In this document: positions 45,602 to 54,755 of the stretch, piece by piece
Numbering within the stretch: position 1 is the first letter of the stretch
How the letters are laid out: each line of letters starts with the position of its first letter
From: Planctomycetaceae bacterium
Lineage (GTDB): Bacteria; Planctomycetota; Planctomycetia; Pirellulales; Pirellulaceae
Direction: 5' to 3'
Assembly (NCBI GenBank): GCA_020638975.1
Contig: JACKHN010000029.1
Coordinates: 18,368-82,367, forward strand
Length of the DNA stretch: 64,000 nt
The notes under the pieces: model-generated
Database searches by the model: none
Told to the model about the DNA's origin: nothing
Seen by the model: the letters and a program-made list of their open reading frames with translations, nothing else
Made by a program: the position numbers and the translations under genes

Positions 45602-46741
45602 CTAGTGCTCCGTCGCCATCTTCATAAACAACTCGTAGCGGCCCTTCATCTCCTGCAAACTGTCATTGCCGAACTTCTCGACCAACGCACAAGCGACTTC
45701 AAACGCCACCACATTCTCGACGATGACACTGGCCGCCGACACGGCACACACGTCGCTTCGTTCGTACTCGGCCGATTCGGGTTGCTTGCTCTTCAAGTTG
45801 ACGGACTCGAGCGGCTTGGCCAACGTGCTGATCGGCTTCTTGGCGGCACGAATAACAAGTGGCTGGCCGTTCGTCATACCAGCTTCAAGTCCGCCTGCGT
45901 TGTTTGTGGGGCGAACGAAGCCGAGGCTCGGACTGTTCTTTTGGCTCGCGTCGAACTTGATTGGATCGTGGACCTTCGAGCCTGGCAGGCGAGCCGCTTC
46001 AAAGCCCATACCAATCTCGACCCCCTTGATTGCTTGTACAGCCATTACAGCCTGAGCAATTCGACCGTCCAGCTTGCGGTCCCACTGAGCGTGAGTGCCC
46101 AAGCCAAATGGCAAACCTTCGACGCGCACTTCGACAACGCCGCCGAGCGTGTCGCCTTCCTTGCGAGTATCGTCGATCAGCTGCTTGATCTCGGCATCGC
46201 GTTCGGGATCGAGCGAATAGATTTCGCTTTGTTCACGCAGTTTGTATTGTTGGTCGAGCGAAACCTGTTGCGGCTCGATGCGAACGCCGCCAAGTTCCAC
46301 GACATAGCCGATCGTACGAATGTTAAAAGCTCGCAGCAGTTGATTGGCCAATGCGCCAGCCGCGACTCGCACAGCAGTTTCACGAGCGCTGGCCCTCTCT
46401 AAGATTCCACGCACCGACGACAGATACTTAACCGAACCGGTGAGATCACCGTGCCCGGGTCGAGGTCGCTCGATATCGCCAAGACGTTCGAGCTTGTAGT
46501 CCTTATTGACAACCTGCAGCGCGATAGGACTGCCAAGCGAGGTGTTCTTCCAGATCCCGGTCAGGATCTCGACGCGGTCGGTCTCGATCCGCTGACGACC
46601 ACCTCGTCCATAGCCACCCTGCCGACGACGCAGTTCGCTGTCGATCGAGTCCGTTTCAAGTTCAACACCGGCAGGAAATCCATCGACCATGGCCAACAGT
46701 GTCTTGCCATGTGATTCGCCAGCGGTCCAATATCGCAACAT
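45602..46741 (-). CDS. aroC: Chorismate synthase
   Basis: 379 residues from ATG 46741; an open frame to 47173 is mostly palindromic repeat and does not look like protein. MLRYWTAGESHGKTLLAMVD is the classic start. GRGGRQRIETDRVEILTGI and RPRPGHGDLTGSVKY follow. ERASARETAVRVAAGALA is the FMN-binding region, and FVRPTNNAGGLEAGMTNGQP is close to the end. The enzyme converts EPSP to chorismate with reduced FMN, the last step of the shikimate pathway. No other aro gene adjoins it. Confidence 0.96.
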   Translation of the reverse strand: MLRYWTAGESHGKTLLAMVDGFPAGVELETDSIDSELRRRQGGYGRGGRQRIETDRVEILTGIWKNTSLGSPIALQVVNKDYKLERLGDIERPRPGHGDLTGSVKYLSSVRGILERASARETAVRVAAGALANQLLRAFNIRTIGYVVELGGVRIEPQQVSLDQQYKLREQSEIYSLDPERDAEIKQLIDDTRKEGDTLGGVVEVRVEGLPFGLGTHAQWDRKLDGRIAQAVMAVQAIKGVEIGMGFEAARLPGSKVHDPIKFDASQKNSPSLGFVRPTNNAGGLEAGMTNGQPLVIRAAKKPISTLAKPLESVNLKSKQPESAEYERSDVCAVSAASVIVENVVAFEVACALVEKFGNDSLQEMKGRYELFMKMATEH

Positions 46742-46765
46742 ACTTCGCCAAACTGTTTCTCTTCT

Positions 46766-46827
46766 GTACGATGGCCCTCCGAGGCCGTCGATTACGTGAC
46801 TTCGACGGCCTCGGAGGGCCATCGTAC
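46766..46827. repeat. Perfect 26-bp inverted repeat upstream of aroC
   Basis: Arms 46766-46791 and 46802-46827 are perfect reverse complements with a 10-base loop (TTACGTGACT). Arms begin GTACGATGGCCCTCC and include GAGGCCGTCGA. It lies 24 bases before the aroC start, in the leader or promoter. It is too long and GC-rich for a normal terminator and has no T run. It looks like a dispersed palindromic element. Confidence 0.8.
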
Positions 46828-46950
46828 CTATCGCGACACACAACTCTTTCAATCTTACTAGGACCGCAAATTGCGAGATAGGGCGGTTGTGACAGCAACG
46901 CCGAGCCTCAACAATACGCCCTCCCCTGCTCTGCCCTCCTGAATCGAGCC

Positions 46951-47934
46951 ATGAGACAGTACCTAATCCAACGTTGGTTCTTGATCGCCCTCGTGGTTGT
47001 GCTAGCGGTAGGCATGTACTTCGCCAAGCAACTTCAGCCACTGACGGGACTCGTTCTGCCGGGCACGAACTTCCCTCTGCGATCGGCCATTGTCGCCATC
47101 GTCCTGTTCTTGATGGCGTTTCCATTGGAAGCAAGTGCCATGTGGCAAGCGATGCGACGTCCGTGGCCGCCATTGCTCGCGGTTGCCGTTAACGTTGGCT
47201 TGCTGCCGTTGTTTGCTTGGGGCGTTTCGTTTGGTCTGAATGCCGACCTTGGTGGCGGATTGCTAGTGGCGGCTGCGACGCCGTGTACGCTCGCGTCAGC
47301 GGCAGTTTGGACGCGTCGCGCCGGTGGGAACGACGCCGTAGCGATCTTGGTCACGATCATCACCAACATGTTCTGTTTTATTGTCACGCCGCTGTGGCTG
47401 CTAGCGATGACAGGCAAGAGCGTCAGTAGTCCTGACCTCAGCCTGCAAGAGATGTCCACGAAACTCGGTTCGCTTGTCGTTTTGCCGATGATGGCAGCTC
47501 AAATCCTTCGCCTCTACAAACCGATTGGCGTGTGGGCAACTCGCGAAAAGCGGATGCTTAGCGTGTTGGCACAATGCGGCCTGCTGGTCATGGTTCTGTT
47601 TGGAGCGATTCAATCCGGGATTGGCTTGAATGATCCGACGCAATCGCCCTTAAGCGTTCTCGATCTGATAGCGATGCTGGCAGCGGTCTGTCTCGTCCAC
47701 ACGGTCATGCTGTGGGTTGGCGTCTATCTTGGGAAACTGGCTCGATTCTCACGCGAGGATCAGATCGCCGTCGCGTTTGCTGGCAGTCAGAAGACGCTGA
47801 TGGTGGGGCTGCTGATGGCCATCTCCTTGCAGGTATCGATTCTGCCGATGGTCGCCTACCACGTCAGCCAACTGTTCATCGACACGCTGATCGCGGATCG
47901 CTTCCGAGCGAACGAGCCGCTGAATCCGGGCTGA
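46951..47934 (+). CDS. Bile acid:sodium symporter (SBF) family transporter
   Basis: 327 residues with nine to ten membrane helices. The SBF-like core includes LLVAAATPCTLASAAVWTRR, AGGNDAVAILVTIITNMFCF and FAGSQKTLMVGLLMAI; the first has the Pro-containing crossing used for substrate and cation. This branch is nearer to the YfeH-like SBF group than to bile acid carriers. The substrate is unknown, probably an organic anion. The start ATG 46951 has no strong ribosome binding site. It is divergent from aroC. Confidence 0.85.
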   Translation: MRQYLIQRWFLIALVVVLAVGMYFAKQLQPLTGLVLPGTNFPLRSAIVAIVLFLMAFPLEASAMWQAMRRPWPPLLAVAVNVGLLPLFAWGVSFGLNADLGGGLLVAAATPCTLASAAVWTRRAGGNDAVAILVTIITNMFCFIVTPLWLLAMTGKSVSSPDLSLQEMSTKLGSLVVLPMMAAQILRLYKPIGVWATREKRMLSVLAQCGLLVMVLFGAIQSGIGLNDPTQSPLSVLDLIAMLAAVCLVHTVMLWVGVYLGKLARFSREDQIAVAFAGSQKTLMVGLLMAISLQVSILPMVAYHVSQLFIDTLIADRFRANEPLNPG

Positions 47935-48672
47935 GGGTTGAACTTGCCGCGTTCTGATGATTCGCCTACACTCCCAACCCGCACAATTTGCCACGATTTA
48001 TTTCGAATTGTTGAGTGGTCGGGAACCAATGCCGGGATGTTTACGTAACAGAACACGACGACAGGAAAACGACACAAGTCGCAAAGATTCACCATCCGTT
48101 GTTGCCGTTCGGCATCGTCAAGCACGGATGTGGTGTGACTGACTGTCGCCAACGCACCAGCCCTCACAAGTGGTGCGGGCACCTATCAACCGTACAGGAA
48201 GTTCACAAACGATTTACGTTGAATCTTGTAGGCTCGCAAGCCGATGAATGGAGTGCGATCGCGAAGGTCATCTTCCGCAATGGACAGCGCTCTTACGACA
48301 CGGATTGCGACGCACAAGACGAAACGTGACGTAGATTATTGGGACGGACAATTTGGTCCGCGAACAGAGTGCTGTTTTCGAGTCGACTGATTTTCAATCA
48401 AGGGCCCAATCGGGCGAGTCGGCATCGTGATAGTTCTCTGCGGATCAACCCAGTCAAATGCGTCCCGGTTGGTTTTCGAGCACTGAGTTTCAAAAAGGGG
48501 TCAGGTACCGTTGTGCGAAGCACCCAACGGGCCGTTCCGGCAACGGTACCTGACCCCTTTTTGAGCCAATCCATTGGACACTAGCAGACGAACCGTGTCA
48601 GGGTTAAGCTATTGTGGTTGGTTGTAACCAACGGCACCCAGGCAATGTTTGTCGTTGGGGGAGATGATTAAG
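47935..48672. other. Intergenic region with a palindromic repeat
   Basis: About 740 bases, no gene recognised. Open frames up to 108 codons exist on both strands but lack protein character. The right half holds the palindrome at 48490-48564. GGGGGAG before 48664 is the flgM ribosome binding site. Confidence 0.4.
48490..48564. repeat. 75-bp palindromic element with GGGGTCAGGTACC arms
   Basis: Arms 48490-48513 and 48541-48564 are perfect 24-bp reverse complements, starting TCAAAAAGGGGTCAGG and ending in GTACCGTTG. The 27-base middle contains a second hairpin, AACGGGCCGTT. Intergenic GGGGTCAGGTACC palindromes are known in other bacteria, where they go with REP-associated transposases. No such transposase is in the window. 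Transposition by an enzyme coded elsewhere would explain it. Confidence 0.8.
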
Positions 48673-48957
48673 ATGCAAATTAACGGACCAGCACATCTGC
48701 ACGGCGCTCAAGCGATCAATCCGCCGCATCACAACACACGTGCATCGCGGCCATCGGAAGCTCAAGTCAGCTCGCTGGCACAGGTGGATCAATTGGACAT
48801 TTCACACGAAGCCGACCTTGTCAGCCGCGTGCGTGAATTGCCAGCCATTCGCCAAGAGCGAGTCGCCGAGATTCGTGCCCAGATCGCGTCGGGTGCTTAC
48901 GAGACCGATGACAAGTTGAATGGCGCGCTGGAGCGGTTGTTGGACGAGATTGGCTAG
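48673..48957 (+). CDS. FlgM-like anti-sigma-28 factor
   Basis: 94 residues from ATG 48673, chosen because GGGGGAG lies 9 bases before it; ATG 48664 is almost on the site. Residues 1-45 are Ala/Gln/His-rich and probably disordered. The C-terminal half, ADLVSRVRELPAIRQERVAE, then IRAQIASGAYETDDKLNGAL and ERLLDEI, is the FlgM sigma-28-binding helix set. FlgM holds sigma-28 until the flagellar hook is built and it is exported. No flagellar gene is in the window. The Fur-like gene starts 6 bases after it. Confidence 0.85.
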   Translation: MQINGPAHLHGAQAINPPHHNTRASRPSEAQVSSLAQVDQLDISHEADLVSRVRELPAIRQERVAEIRAQIASGAYETDDKLNGALERLLDEIG

Positions 48958-48963
48958 TAGGAC

Positions 48964-49461
48964 ATGTCGGAAGAAAACTCGTTAGGTAGCGTCGAGGTAT
49001 CTCTATCGCCTCTGCAACGCTTCGAAGAGTATATCCAAAGCCGCCGCAAGCGGATGACTCCGCAAAAGAAGCAGCTCTTGGAACACGTCTTCAGCCGACA
49101 CGAGCATTTCGACGCCGATACACTGATCGACAATCTGCCCGACGACGCCAAGGGGATCGGGCGGGCAACAGTCTATCGAGCCTTGTCCGAATTCGTCGAT
49201 GCAGGACTGCTTCGCGAGTTTCAACTGGATGGCCGCGCGGTATACGAGCATGACTACGGCTATCCGCAACACGATCATCTGTACTGCAAAGAGTGCCAAA
49301 AGCTGATCGAGTTCCAAAGCGACGAACTAATTGAGTTGCGCGAAGCGGTTGCTCGGATGAGTAACTTTCGAGTCACCGGTCACCGCTTCATCATCACCGG
49401 CGTTTGCGAAGATTGTCGGATGTCGAAGCGTCGGCGACGCCAACGGCTCGATATGATATGA
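48964..49461 (+). CDS. Fur-family metal-dependent repressor
   Basis: 165 residues. The winged helix contains RMTPQKKQLLEHVFSRHEHF and GIGRATVYRALSEFVDAGLL. The dimerisation part has HDHLYCKECQKLIEF with a CxxC zinc pair and a second, CEDC, near the end, so the structural zinc site is complete. The regulatory metal site (Fe, Zn, Mn or peroxide) cannot be told from sequence alone. Its place next to the metal-efflux cluster makes metal sensing plausible, but it is convergent with that cluster, not its leader. FlgM and this gene form one operon. Confidence 0.9.
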   Translation: MSEENSLGSVEVSLSPLQRFEEYIQSRRKRMTPQKKQLLEHVFSRHEHFDADTLIDNLPDDAKGIGRATVYRALSEFVDAGLLREFQLDGRAVYEHDYGYPQHDHLYCKECQKLIEFQSDELIELREAVARMSNFRVTGHRFIITGVCEDCRMSKRRRRQRLDMI

Positions 49462-49465
49462 ACCA

Positions 49466-50710
49466 TCAGTCGTGTGCAGGGGCATGCACGATCTTCGGAG
49501 GCTGATAGCCGACTTTCCATTCGCCGTGGAACTCGACTTGGCCATAGAAGTCGGACTCCCCGAGTTCATAATCGCGATCCTGCTTCGTCTTGTCTTCACG
49601 ATCGATGTAGATCTTCACCAGGTAACGACCGCCAGGCAGCGGTACGTCGGGTTTCAATTGAGCTGCTCGGTCTGAACCGCGAGCAGCGGTCGCCATCACC
49701 ATGCTCTGCCACATCTGCTTCTTGCCGGCAATCGGATTCTCTGCGGTTCCCCAGCGTGACTCGGACCAGCCGGCATCGGTATGGCGATAGATATCCGCCC
49801 GCAAGAGCTTCTCGTGGAACCGTTCTGGTAAATCGACGATGCGAAGATGCTGGCCAGTTAGGACCGCGAACTCCTTCGAGGGCTTGGGAAGTTGGGTTGG
49901 ATCGTTGTACTTATCATTGACGATGGCGGCGTAGTCTTTCAAAAAAACACGGAAGTTCTTGTCCGTGCGGCTTCCTACCGCAAACTTGGGGCCGCCTCCG
50001 TGCTCTTCTAACCCAGCAGGTTTGGTCAGCACTTGGCTCGCATCAGGATCGTCGGTGTCGATGTTGCCGGTATCGACAAGCTTTTGCAGTGTGGCAGCCG
50101 GATCGCGTGGAACGACCCAAGAGATCGCGTCGACATCTTCCTCGGTAGAGCCATTGCGACCGATCTTGTTGCGGTTCAGTTCCGGTGAGTGGCAACTGAC
50201 GCAGCGTCCCATCTCGGACCAGATGTTTTCGACGAATGATTGCAGGACACGATCCTGCCGCGCGTGCCGAATGACTTCCAGCGGTACGGTGGGGCCAAGT
50301 TGATCACTGTCGGTCTTCGCCGCCGCAAGCTTCGGATCTTTAACCGCAGCATGAATCCACGCCCGAAAGGCTTCGTATTCTTGCTGGCGAACTTTCTCGC
50401 CAACGGGTGTTGGCTTGTCGGGAGTGCGGTGAATGAATCGCAACAGCTTCGAGTCATCTGGATTATTCACGTCGATCATGCCAGCCGATCGAAGTGAAGC
50501 GAACGTCTGTTCTTGTGTCTCCCCGATGTAATCTTTCAAGTCGACGCCGCTCAGGTGACATTCTGTGCAACTCGACGCATTCGGCGCTCTGAGGATCGGT
50601 GTGATGCGTTGTTTGAATAACTCCAGCGCTGAGTCGTCTGAGAGTCCGAGCCGTGGGATCGCAGCAAATGCGAGACAAACCGAAACGCAAAGCAACAACC
50701 GAATCACCAT
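49466..50710 (-). CDS. Di-haem c-type cytochrome-like exported protein
   Basis: 414 residues from ATG 50710, with AGGAG 7 bases before it. Signal peptide at about 1-25 (MVIRLLLCVSVCLAFAAIPR). Two c-haem sites: CTECH at 48-52 and CVSCH at 170-174. After the second site there is no recognised domain; the C-terminal part is beta-rich and might bind a partner. Related planctomycete proteins with CxxCH sites near DUF1549-like parts occur, but this is not one of the known types. It lies downstream of the CusA-like gene on the same strand and may belong to that operon. The window's ResB-CcsA protein would mature its haems. Confidence 0.8.
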   Translation of the reverse strand: MVIRLLLCVSVCLAFAAIPRLGLSDDSALELFKQRITPILRAPNASSCTECHLSGVDLKDYIGETQEQTFASLRSAGMIDVNNPDDSKLLRFIHRTPDKPTPVGEKVRQQEYEAFRAWIHAAVKDPKLAAAKTDSDQLGPTVPLEVIRHARQDRVLQSFVENIWSEMGRCVSCHSPELNRNKIGRNGSTEEDVDAISWVVPRDPAATLQKLVDTGNIDTDDPDASQVLTKPAGLEEHGGGPKFAVGSRTDKNFRVFLKDYAAIVNDKYNDPTQLPKPSKEFAVLTGQHLRIVDLPERFHEKLLRADIYRHTDAGWSESRWGTAENPIAGKKQMWQSMVMATAARGSDRAAQLKPDVPLPGGRYLVKIYIDREDKTKQDRDYELGESDFYGQVEFHGEWKVGYQPPKIVHAPAHD

Positions 50711-50781
50711 CGCAAGGCTCCTAAGGAATTGATCAAAGAGCGAGACCAACGCATCACAATAACGAACGCCATCGTAATCCG

Positions 50782-53700
50782 CTACTTCATCGGCGAGTTT
50801 TCATTCGCCGACCAACGAGCATCCTTCAACCCCAGGCTCATCTTGGCTTCCATGTACCCGCAGAATAATACTGGGACTACGAAGAGCGAAATCAATTCCA
50901 CAAACATGCCAGAGAAAACTGGCAATGCCATCGCCTTGGCGACATCCGCACCGCGTCCGGTCGCCAGCATTACCGGCAGCAAGGCGGCGAAGGTCGTGAA
51001 GGCCGTCATGAGGCAAGGACGAATGCGGCGTTGTCCGGCTTCGACCGTCGCAGCACGCAGGTCTTCAATGCTGTCGAGCTGTCGCCGCTTGAATAACTGT
51101 TGCATATAGGTCGCGATCACAATTCCGTCATCGACCGAGATACCGAACAACGCGATGAATCCGACCCAAATCGCCGTGTTCATCTCGACGCCCATCACAC
51201 CTAGCCCGATCATGCCGCCAGCGAACGCGACGGGGATCTGGAAGAAGATGATCAACGCGATACTCAGGTTTCGGAACTCCAAGTAGATCAACAACAGATT
51301 GATCAGCACGACCAGCGGCACGATCACCAACAGTCGCTGGTTGGCTTCGATTTGATTTTGAAACGAGCCCACCGGGCGCACTGAATATCCAGCAGGCAAC
51401 GCTAATTCTCCGCTCTCTTGCGCGGACCGGAGTGCCTGGTCGACACTATCGACCGTTTCGAGATCGCCAGCGACGCCGGACGGAGCAAACGAAACGTGAG
51501 CGACCAGCCGAGCGTCTTCGCTGTTGATCATGCCCGGTCCCCAAGTCGTCTGCATGTTGGCCAGTAATCGCAGCGGAACGACTTCGCCGTTGGGCGTCAC
51601 GACGGGCAGCGACGGTAGTTCGTCGATCCGCTCACGCAAATTGCGCTGATATCGCAATCGAATCGGATACCGCTCGCGGCCTTCGACCGTTGTGGTCAGA
51701 TTCATCCCACCCAAAGCTGTCTCGACGATTTGATTCACCATCATGGCGGACATGCCGTACCGGGCAGCGGCATCGCGATCCACCTCGAACTCGACATATG
51801 GCTTGCCGAGTACGATGTCCGGATTAACGGTGGCGCCATTGACGTACGGGATCTGACGAAGCTGCTCTGCCACGCGTAGCGATGCGTCGGCCAATCCAGC
51901 CAGGCTATCGCCATAGATTCGAATCGCCATCGGAGCTTTGATGCCACTTTGCAGCATAACGACGCGACCTTCGATCGGCTGTAACGGCGAAGCGGGTGTT
52001 ACTCCTGGCAGCGTTGCGACCGCGTTGATCTGAGCCCAGATATCATGCACGGTGATTCCGGGTCGCCACTCGCTGGTCGGCTTCAACATCACATACGTTT
52101 CGATCATCGCGGCCGGAGCCGGGTCGAGCGCCGAATCGACGCGACCGATCTTGCCAAGTACGTTCTCGACTTCGGGAATCTCCTTGATCAACGCGTCTTG
52201 TGTTTGCAGTACCTGCATCGCTTCACTGAAGCTGGCGGCGGGATAGAGCGTTGGCATGTAGAACCAACTCCCTTCGTCCAACGCAATCCAATCGTCGGTT
52301 CGCAGTCCGGGAAACGTATGTTTCAGCGCGACATAGCCCGGCACTTCGTGCGGCTCCGCTCCCAACGTTCGGCACACGGCCTCGAACGGGCGCAACACGG
52401 CTGGAAGTCCAATCCATGCTCCCAATCCAAGCACGATGATGACTGCCGGTGCTGCCATAAAAGTCAGCCGATGGCTGAGAAAGAATCGCAGCGTCGGCGT
52501 ATAGAAGTAAAGAATCAAGCGGCTCGTCGGGTTCTCTTCGATCGGGCGAAGACGCTCACGCGAGAGCAGCCAGACACCCAAGCCGACAACGCCAGCGACC
52601 AACAGACTTGCCGGCCATCTGCCGACAGGAAGATGCTCACTGAGATCACCGCTCCAGGAAAATAAGGTCGCTCCGAATGCTCCCAGCACCGCCACACTGG
52701 CCGCCGAGATGCGCAACCACAACTTCCAACGCGAGGTTCGCAATAGCAGACTGCAAAGCAGCGGTACGAGGAACAACGCCACCAACACCGCGGCCAGCAT
52801 CGCGAAGGTCTTTGTCCAAGCCAACGGCGTGAACAGCTTGTAATCGCGTCCTGTCAGAAAGAAGATCGGCAGAAAGCTAACGATTGTCGTCGAGACGCCC
52901 GTCAGCACTGCGGAGGCAACTTCGTCGGTGGCATCAATGATGACTCGCTCGCGATCCTTACGAGGTTCAGGTTCGCGTTCCCACTCGACCAAGTGCTGAT
53001 AAACGTTCTCGGAAATGATGATTCCGAGATCGGCGACTTCGCCAATCGCAATCGCGATTCCAGCCAACGACATGATGTTGGCGTCGATGCCAAACATTTT
53101 CATGCCAATGAAAGACATCGATACGGCCAGTGGCATCGTGATCGCCACAACGATGCTGGATCGCACGTGCAACAGAAAGAGCACGACTACGAGCAAGGTA
53201 ATGACGAGTTCCTCGCGCAACGCGCCGGTCAGCGTTCCCACGGTTTCGTCAATGAGTCCTGTCCGGTCGTAAACGGCGTGGATTCGGACCCCCTTCAATC
53301 CGGGCTCGATTTGCGAGATCTTTTCCCGCACCCGTGCGATCACATCTCGCGGATTCTCGCCGAATCGCATCACCACGACACCACCGACGGCTTCAGAACC
53401 GTTCAGATCGATGGCACCGCGACGGAACTCAGGTCCAAGCTGCACGCGGCTCAAGTCTCGAATCCGCACAGGCACACCATCACGCGACATGACGACGGTA
53501 TCTTCGATATCCTTGATTGCTTGTGTCGAATCCTGTCCGGCACCAATAAAGCCGCGTCCTCGAATGATGTACTCCATCCCATTCGACTCGACCGTCTTAG
53601 CACCCACGTCGATGTTCGAGTCCTTGACGGCCTTAATCAGCCGGTCGAGCGAAATGTCGTGGAAACGGAGTTTGTCCGGATCGACTTCGATCTGGTATTG

Positions 53701-54252
53701 CCTGACGTAACCACCGACGCTCGCGACTTCGCTGACTCCTTCGACCGATTGCAGGTCGTACTTCACGACGAAATCTTGCAAGCTACGCAACTCGGCCAGA
53801 TTCATGCCCGGTGGTGGTGCGAGGACGTAGTAGAAAACCTGGCCCAGCCCCGTCGCATCTGGGCCGAGCGTGGGAACTACACCTTCAGGCAAGACGGCTG
53901 CAACGGTTCCAAGCTGTTCGGCAACGCGAGACCGAGCCCAATAGAAGTCGGTATCGTCCGAGAATGTCACTTGGACGAAGCTGTATCCGAACATGCTGCG
54001 GCCGCGGACGCTTTCGGCCTTGGGCACGGCGAGCAGTCGAACGGACAGCGGATAAGTAATCTGATCTTCGACGTCCTTGGGAGATCGCCCCGGCCAAGCC
54101 GTCAGCACGATGACCTGATTCTCACCAACATTGGGAATCGCATCGATCGGCACCGTTCGGGCGCAGTACAAACCGTACGCGACGATTACCGCCGTCACCA
54201 GCAGCACGACGAGTCGCTCGCGAACACAGAAGGTGATTAGTGGGCGTAGCAC
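50782..54252 (-). CDS. CusA/CzcA-type heavy-metal efflux RND pump
   Basis: Frame runs from 54426, but its first part is derived from a palindromic repeat. A GTG at 54252 (VLRPLITFCVRERLVVLLVT) matches the family start, giving 1156 residues. Twelve membrane helices are expected: the first at about 15-33, then blocks near 360-560 and 910-1070. PIDAIPNVGENQVIV and TFSDDTDFYWARSRV are CusA-like. The proton-path helix is AIAIGEVADLGIIISENVYQ and the C-terminal repeat is FGISVDDGIVIATYMQQLF. Such pumps take metal ions (Cu+, Ag+, Zn2+ or Co2+) from the periplasm to the outside. The copper-type adaptor domains upstream favour Cu/Ag. A cassette separates it from the adaptor gene. Confidence 0.93.
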   Translation of the reverse strand: MLRPLITFCVRERLVVLLVTAVIVAYGLYCARTVPIDAIPNVGENQVIVLTAWPGRSPKDVEDQITYPLSVRLLAVPKAESVRGRSMFGYSFVQVTFSDDTDFYWARSRVAEQLGTVAAVLPEGVVPTLGPDATGLGQVFYYVLAPPPGMNLAELRSLQDFVVKYDLQSVEGVSEVASVGGYVRQYQIEVDPDKLRFHDISLDRLIKAVKDSNIDVGAKTVESNGMEYIIRGRGFIGAGQDSTQAIKDIEDTVVMSRDGVPVRIRDLSRVQLGPEFRRGAIDLNGSEAVGGVVVMRFGENPRDVIARVREKISQIEPGLKGVRIHAVYDRTGLIDETVGTLTGALREELVITLLVVVLFLLHVRSSIVVAITMPLAVSMSFIGMKMFGIDANIMSLAGIAIAIGEVADLGIIISENVYQHLVEWEREPEPRKDRERVIIDATDEVASAVLTGVSTTIVSFLPIFFLTGRDYKLFTPLAWTKTFAMLAAVLVALFLVPLLCSLLLRTSRWKLWLRISAASVAVLGAFGATLFSWSGDLSEHLPVGRWPASLLVAGVVGLGVWLLSRERLRPIEENPTSRLILYFYTPTLRFFLSHRLTFMAAPAVIIVLGLGAWIGLPAVLRPFEAVCRTLGAEPHEVPGYVALKHTFPGLRTDDWIALDEGSWFYMPTLYPAASFSEAMQVLQTQDALIKEIPEVENVLGKIGRVDSALDPAPAAMIETYVMLKPTSEWRPGITVHDIWAQINAVATLPGVTPASPLQPIEGRVVMLQSGIKAPMAIRIYGDSLAGLADASLRVAEQLRQIPYVNGATVNPDIVLGKPYVEFEVDRDAAARYGMSAMMVNQIVETALGGMNLTTTVEGRERYPIRLRYQRNLRERIDELPSLPVVTPNGEVVPLRLLANMQTTWGPGMINSEDARLVAHVSFAPSGVAGDLETVDSVDQALRSAQESGELALPAGYSVRPVGSFQNQIEANQRLLVIVPLVVLINLLLIYLEFRNLSIALIIFFQIPVAFAGGMIGLGVMGVEMNTAIWVGFIALFGISVDDGIVIATYMQQLFKRRQLDSIEDLRAATVEAGQRRIRPCLMTAFTTFAALLPVMLATGRGADVAKAMALPVFSGMFVELISLFVVPVLFCGYMEAKMSLGLKDARWSANENSPMK

Positions 54253-54267
54253 GGGGAAGCTGTTTGG

Positions 54268-54340
54268 GCCAACGAATTGGGCGAATTCTGCGAATGAAGA
54301 TTGAGAGGATTCATTCGCGTCATTCGTGCTATTCGTTGGC
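54268..54340. repeat. 73-bp palindromic block, left copy of the GxxExxY unit
   Basis: Starts GCCAACGAAT and ends ATTCGTTGGC, its perfect reverse complement; inside are further pairs, GCGAATGAA against TTCATTCGC. It carries the last codons of the GxxExxY gene (ANE then stop) and lies 16 bases before the CusA-like start. The right copy (54756-54828) is exactly the same length. Confidence 0.85.
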
Positions 54341-54730
54341 AGTTCTCTTTCGAGTAAATGGAATGCGTTCGGACTGTAGTTTGGGGTGAGTTCCGAAGTT
54401 GACGAGCAGGCCAAGCTGGAATCCACTCGCGTTCAGATAGTTCAGCACTTGGGCGCGATGATCGTCGATCAAACCCGAAAGTGCTTTGATTTCAAGGATG
54501 ATCTTGTCGTAGCAGACGAAGTCCGGTCGGAATGTGTGTTGAAGCGTGCGGTCGCGATACGTCAGCTTCATCTCGGGCTGAGCGACAAACGGAATTCCGA
54601 GATAGGCGAGTTCGATCTCCAAGCATTCCTGATAGACCGGCTCCGTGAACCCGCAGCCCTTTTCGTTATGCACGTTAAAGCACGCTCCCATGATCGCATA
54701 GCATTCATCTGAATAAATGATCTTCGACAT
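54329..54730 (-). CDS. GxxExxY protein, PDDEXK-type nuclease fold
   Basis: 133 residues from ATG 54730 (AAAAGGAAC before it). The name motif is GFTEPVY at 27-33, after IIYSDECYAIMGACFNVHNE. The nuclease-like core is RPDFVCYDKIILEIKALSGL, with Asp70, Glu80 and Lys82 at PD-(D/E)xK positions, so a metal-dependent nuclease activity is plausible. GxxExxY proteins are widespread and their role is unknown. Its last three codons and stop come from the left palindromic block. A start at 54820 would include the right block and is unlikely. Confidence 0.85.
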   Translation of the reverse strand: MSKIIYSDECYAIMGACFNVHNEKGCGFTEPVYQECLEIELAYLGIPFVAQPEMKLTYRDRTLQHTFRPDFVCYDKIILEIKALSGLIDDHRAQVLNYLNASGFQLGLLVNFGTHPKLQSERIPFTRKRTANE

Positions 54731-54755
54731 TGATGTTCCTTTTGTGGGAGTTGGT

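Noticed and set aside
45446..46402. Plus-strand open frame of about 318 codons
   Set aside because: Antisense to aroC, whose motifs are unambiguous.
46742..47173. Longer aroC reading from 47173
   Set aside because: The extra 144 residues include a translated palindrome; chorismate synthase starts at MLRYWTAGESHGK.
47957..48329. Open frames of 60-108 codons on both strands
   Set aside because: No motif, no ribosome binding site, Arg/Thr-rich shadow composition.
52993..54240. Plus-strand open frame of about 415 codons
   Set aside because: Antisense to the CusA-like gene, rich in His, Asp and Arg from reversed codons; no family motif.
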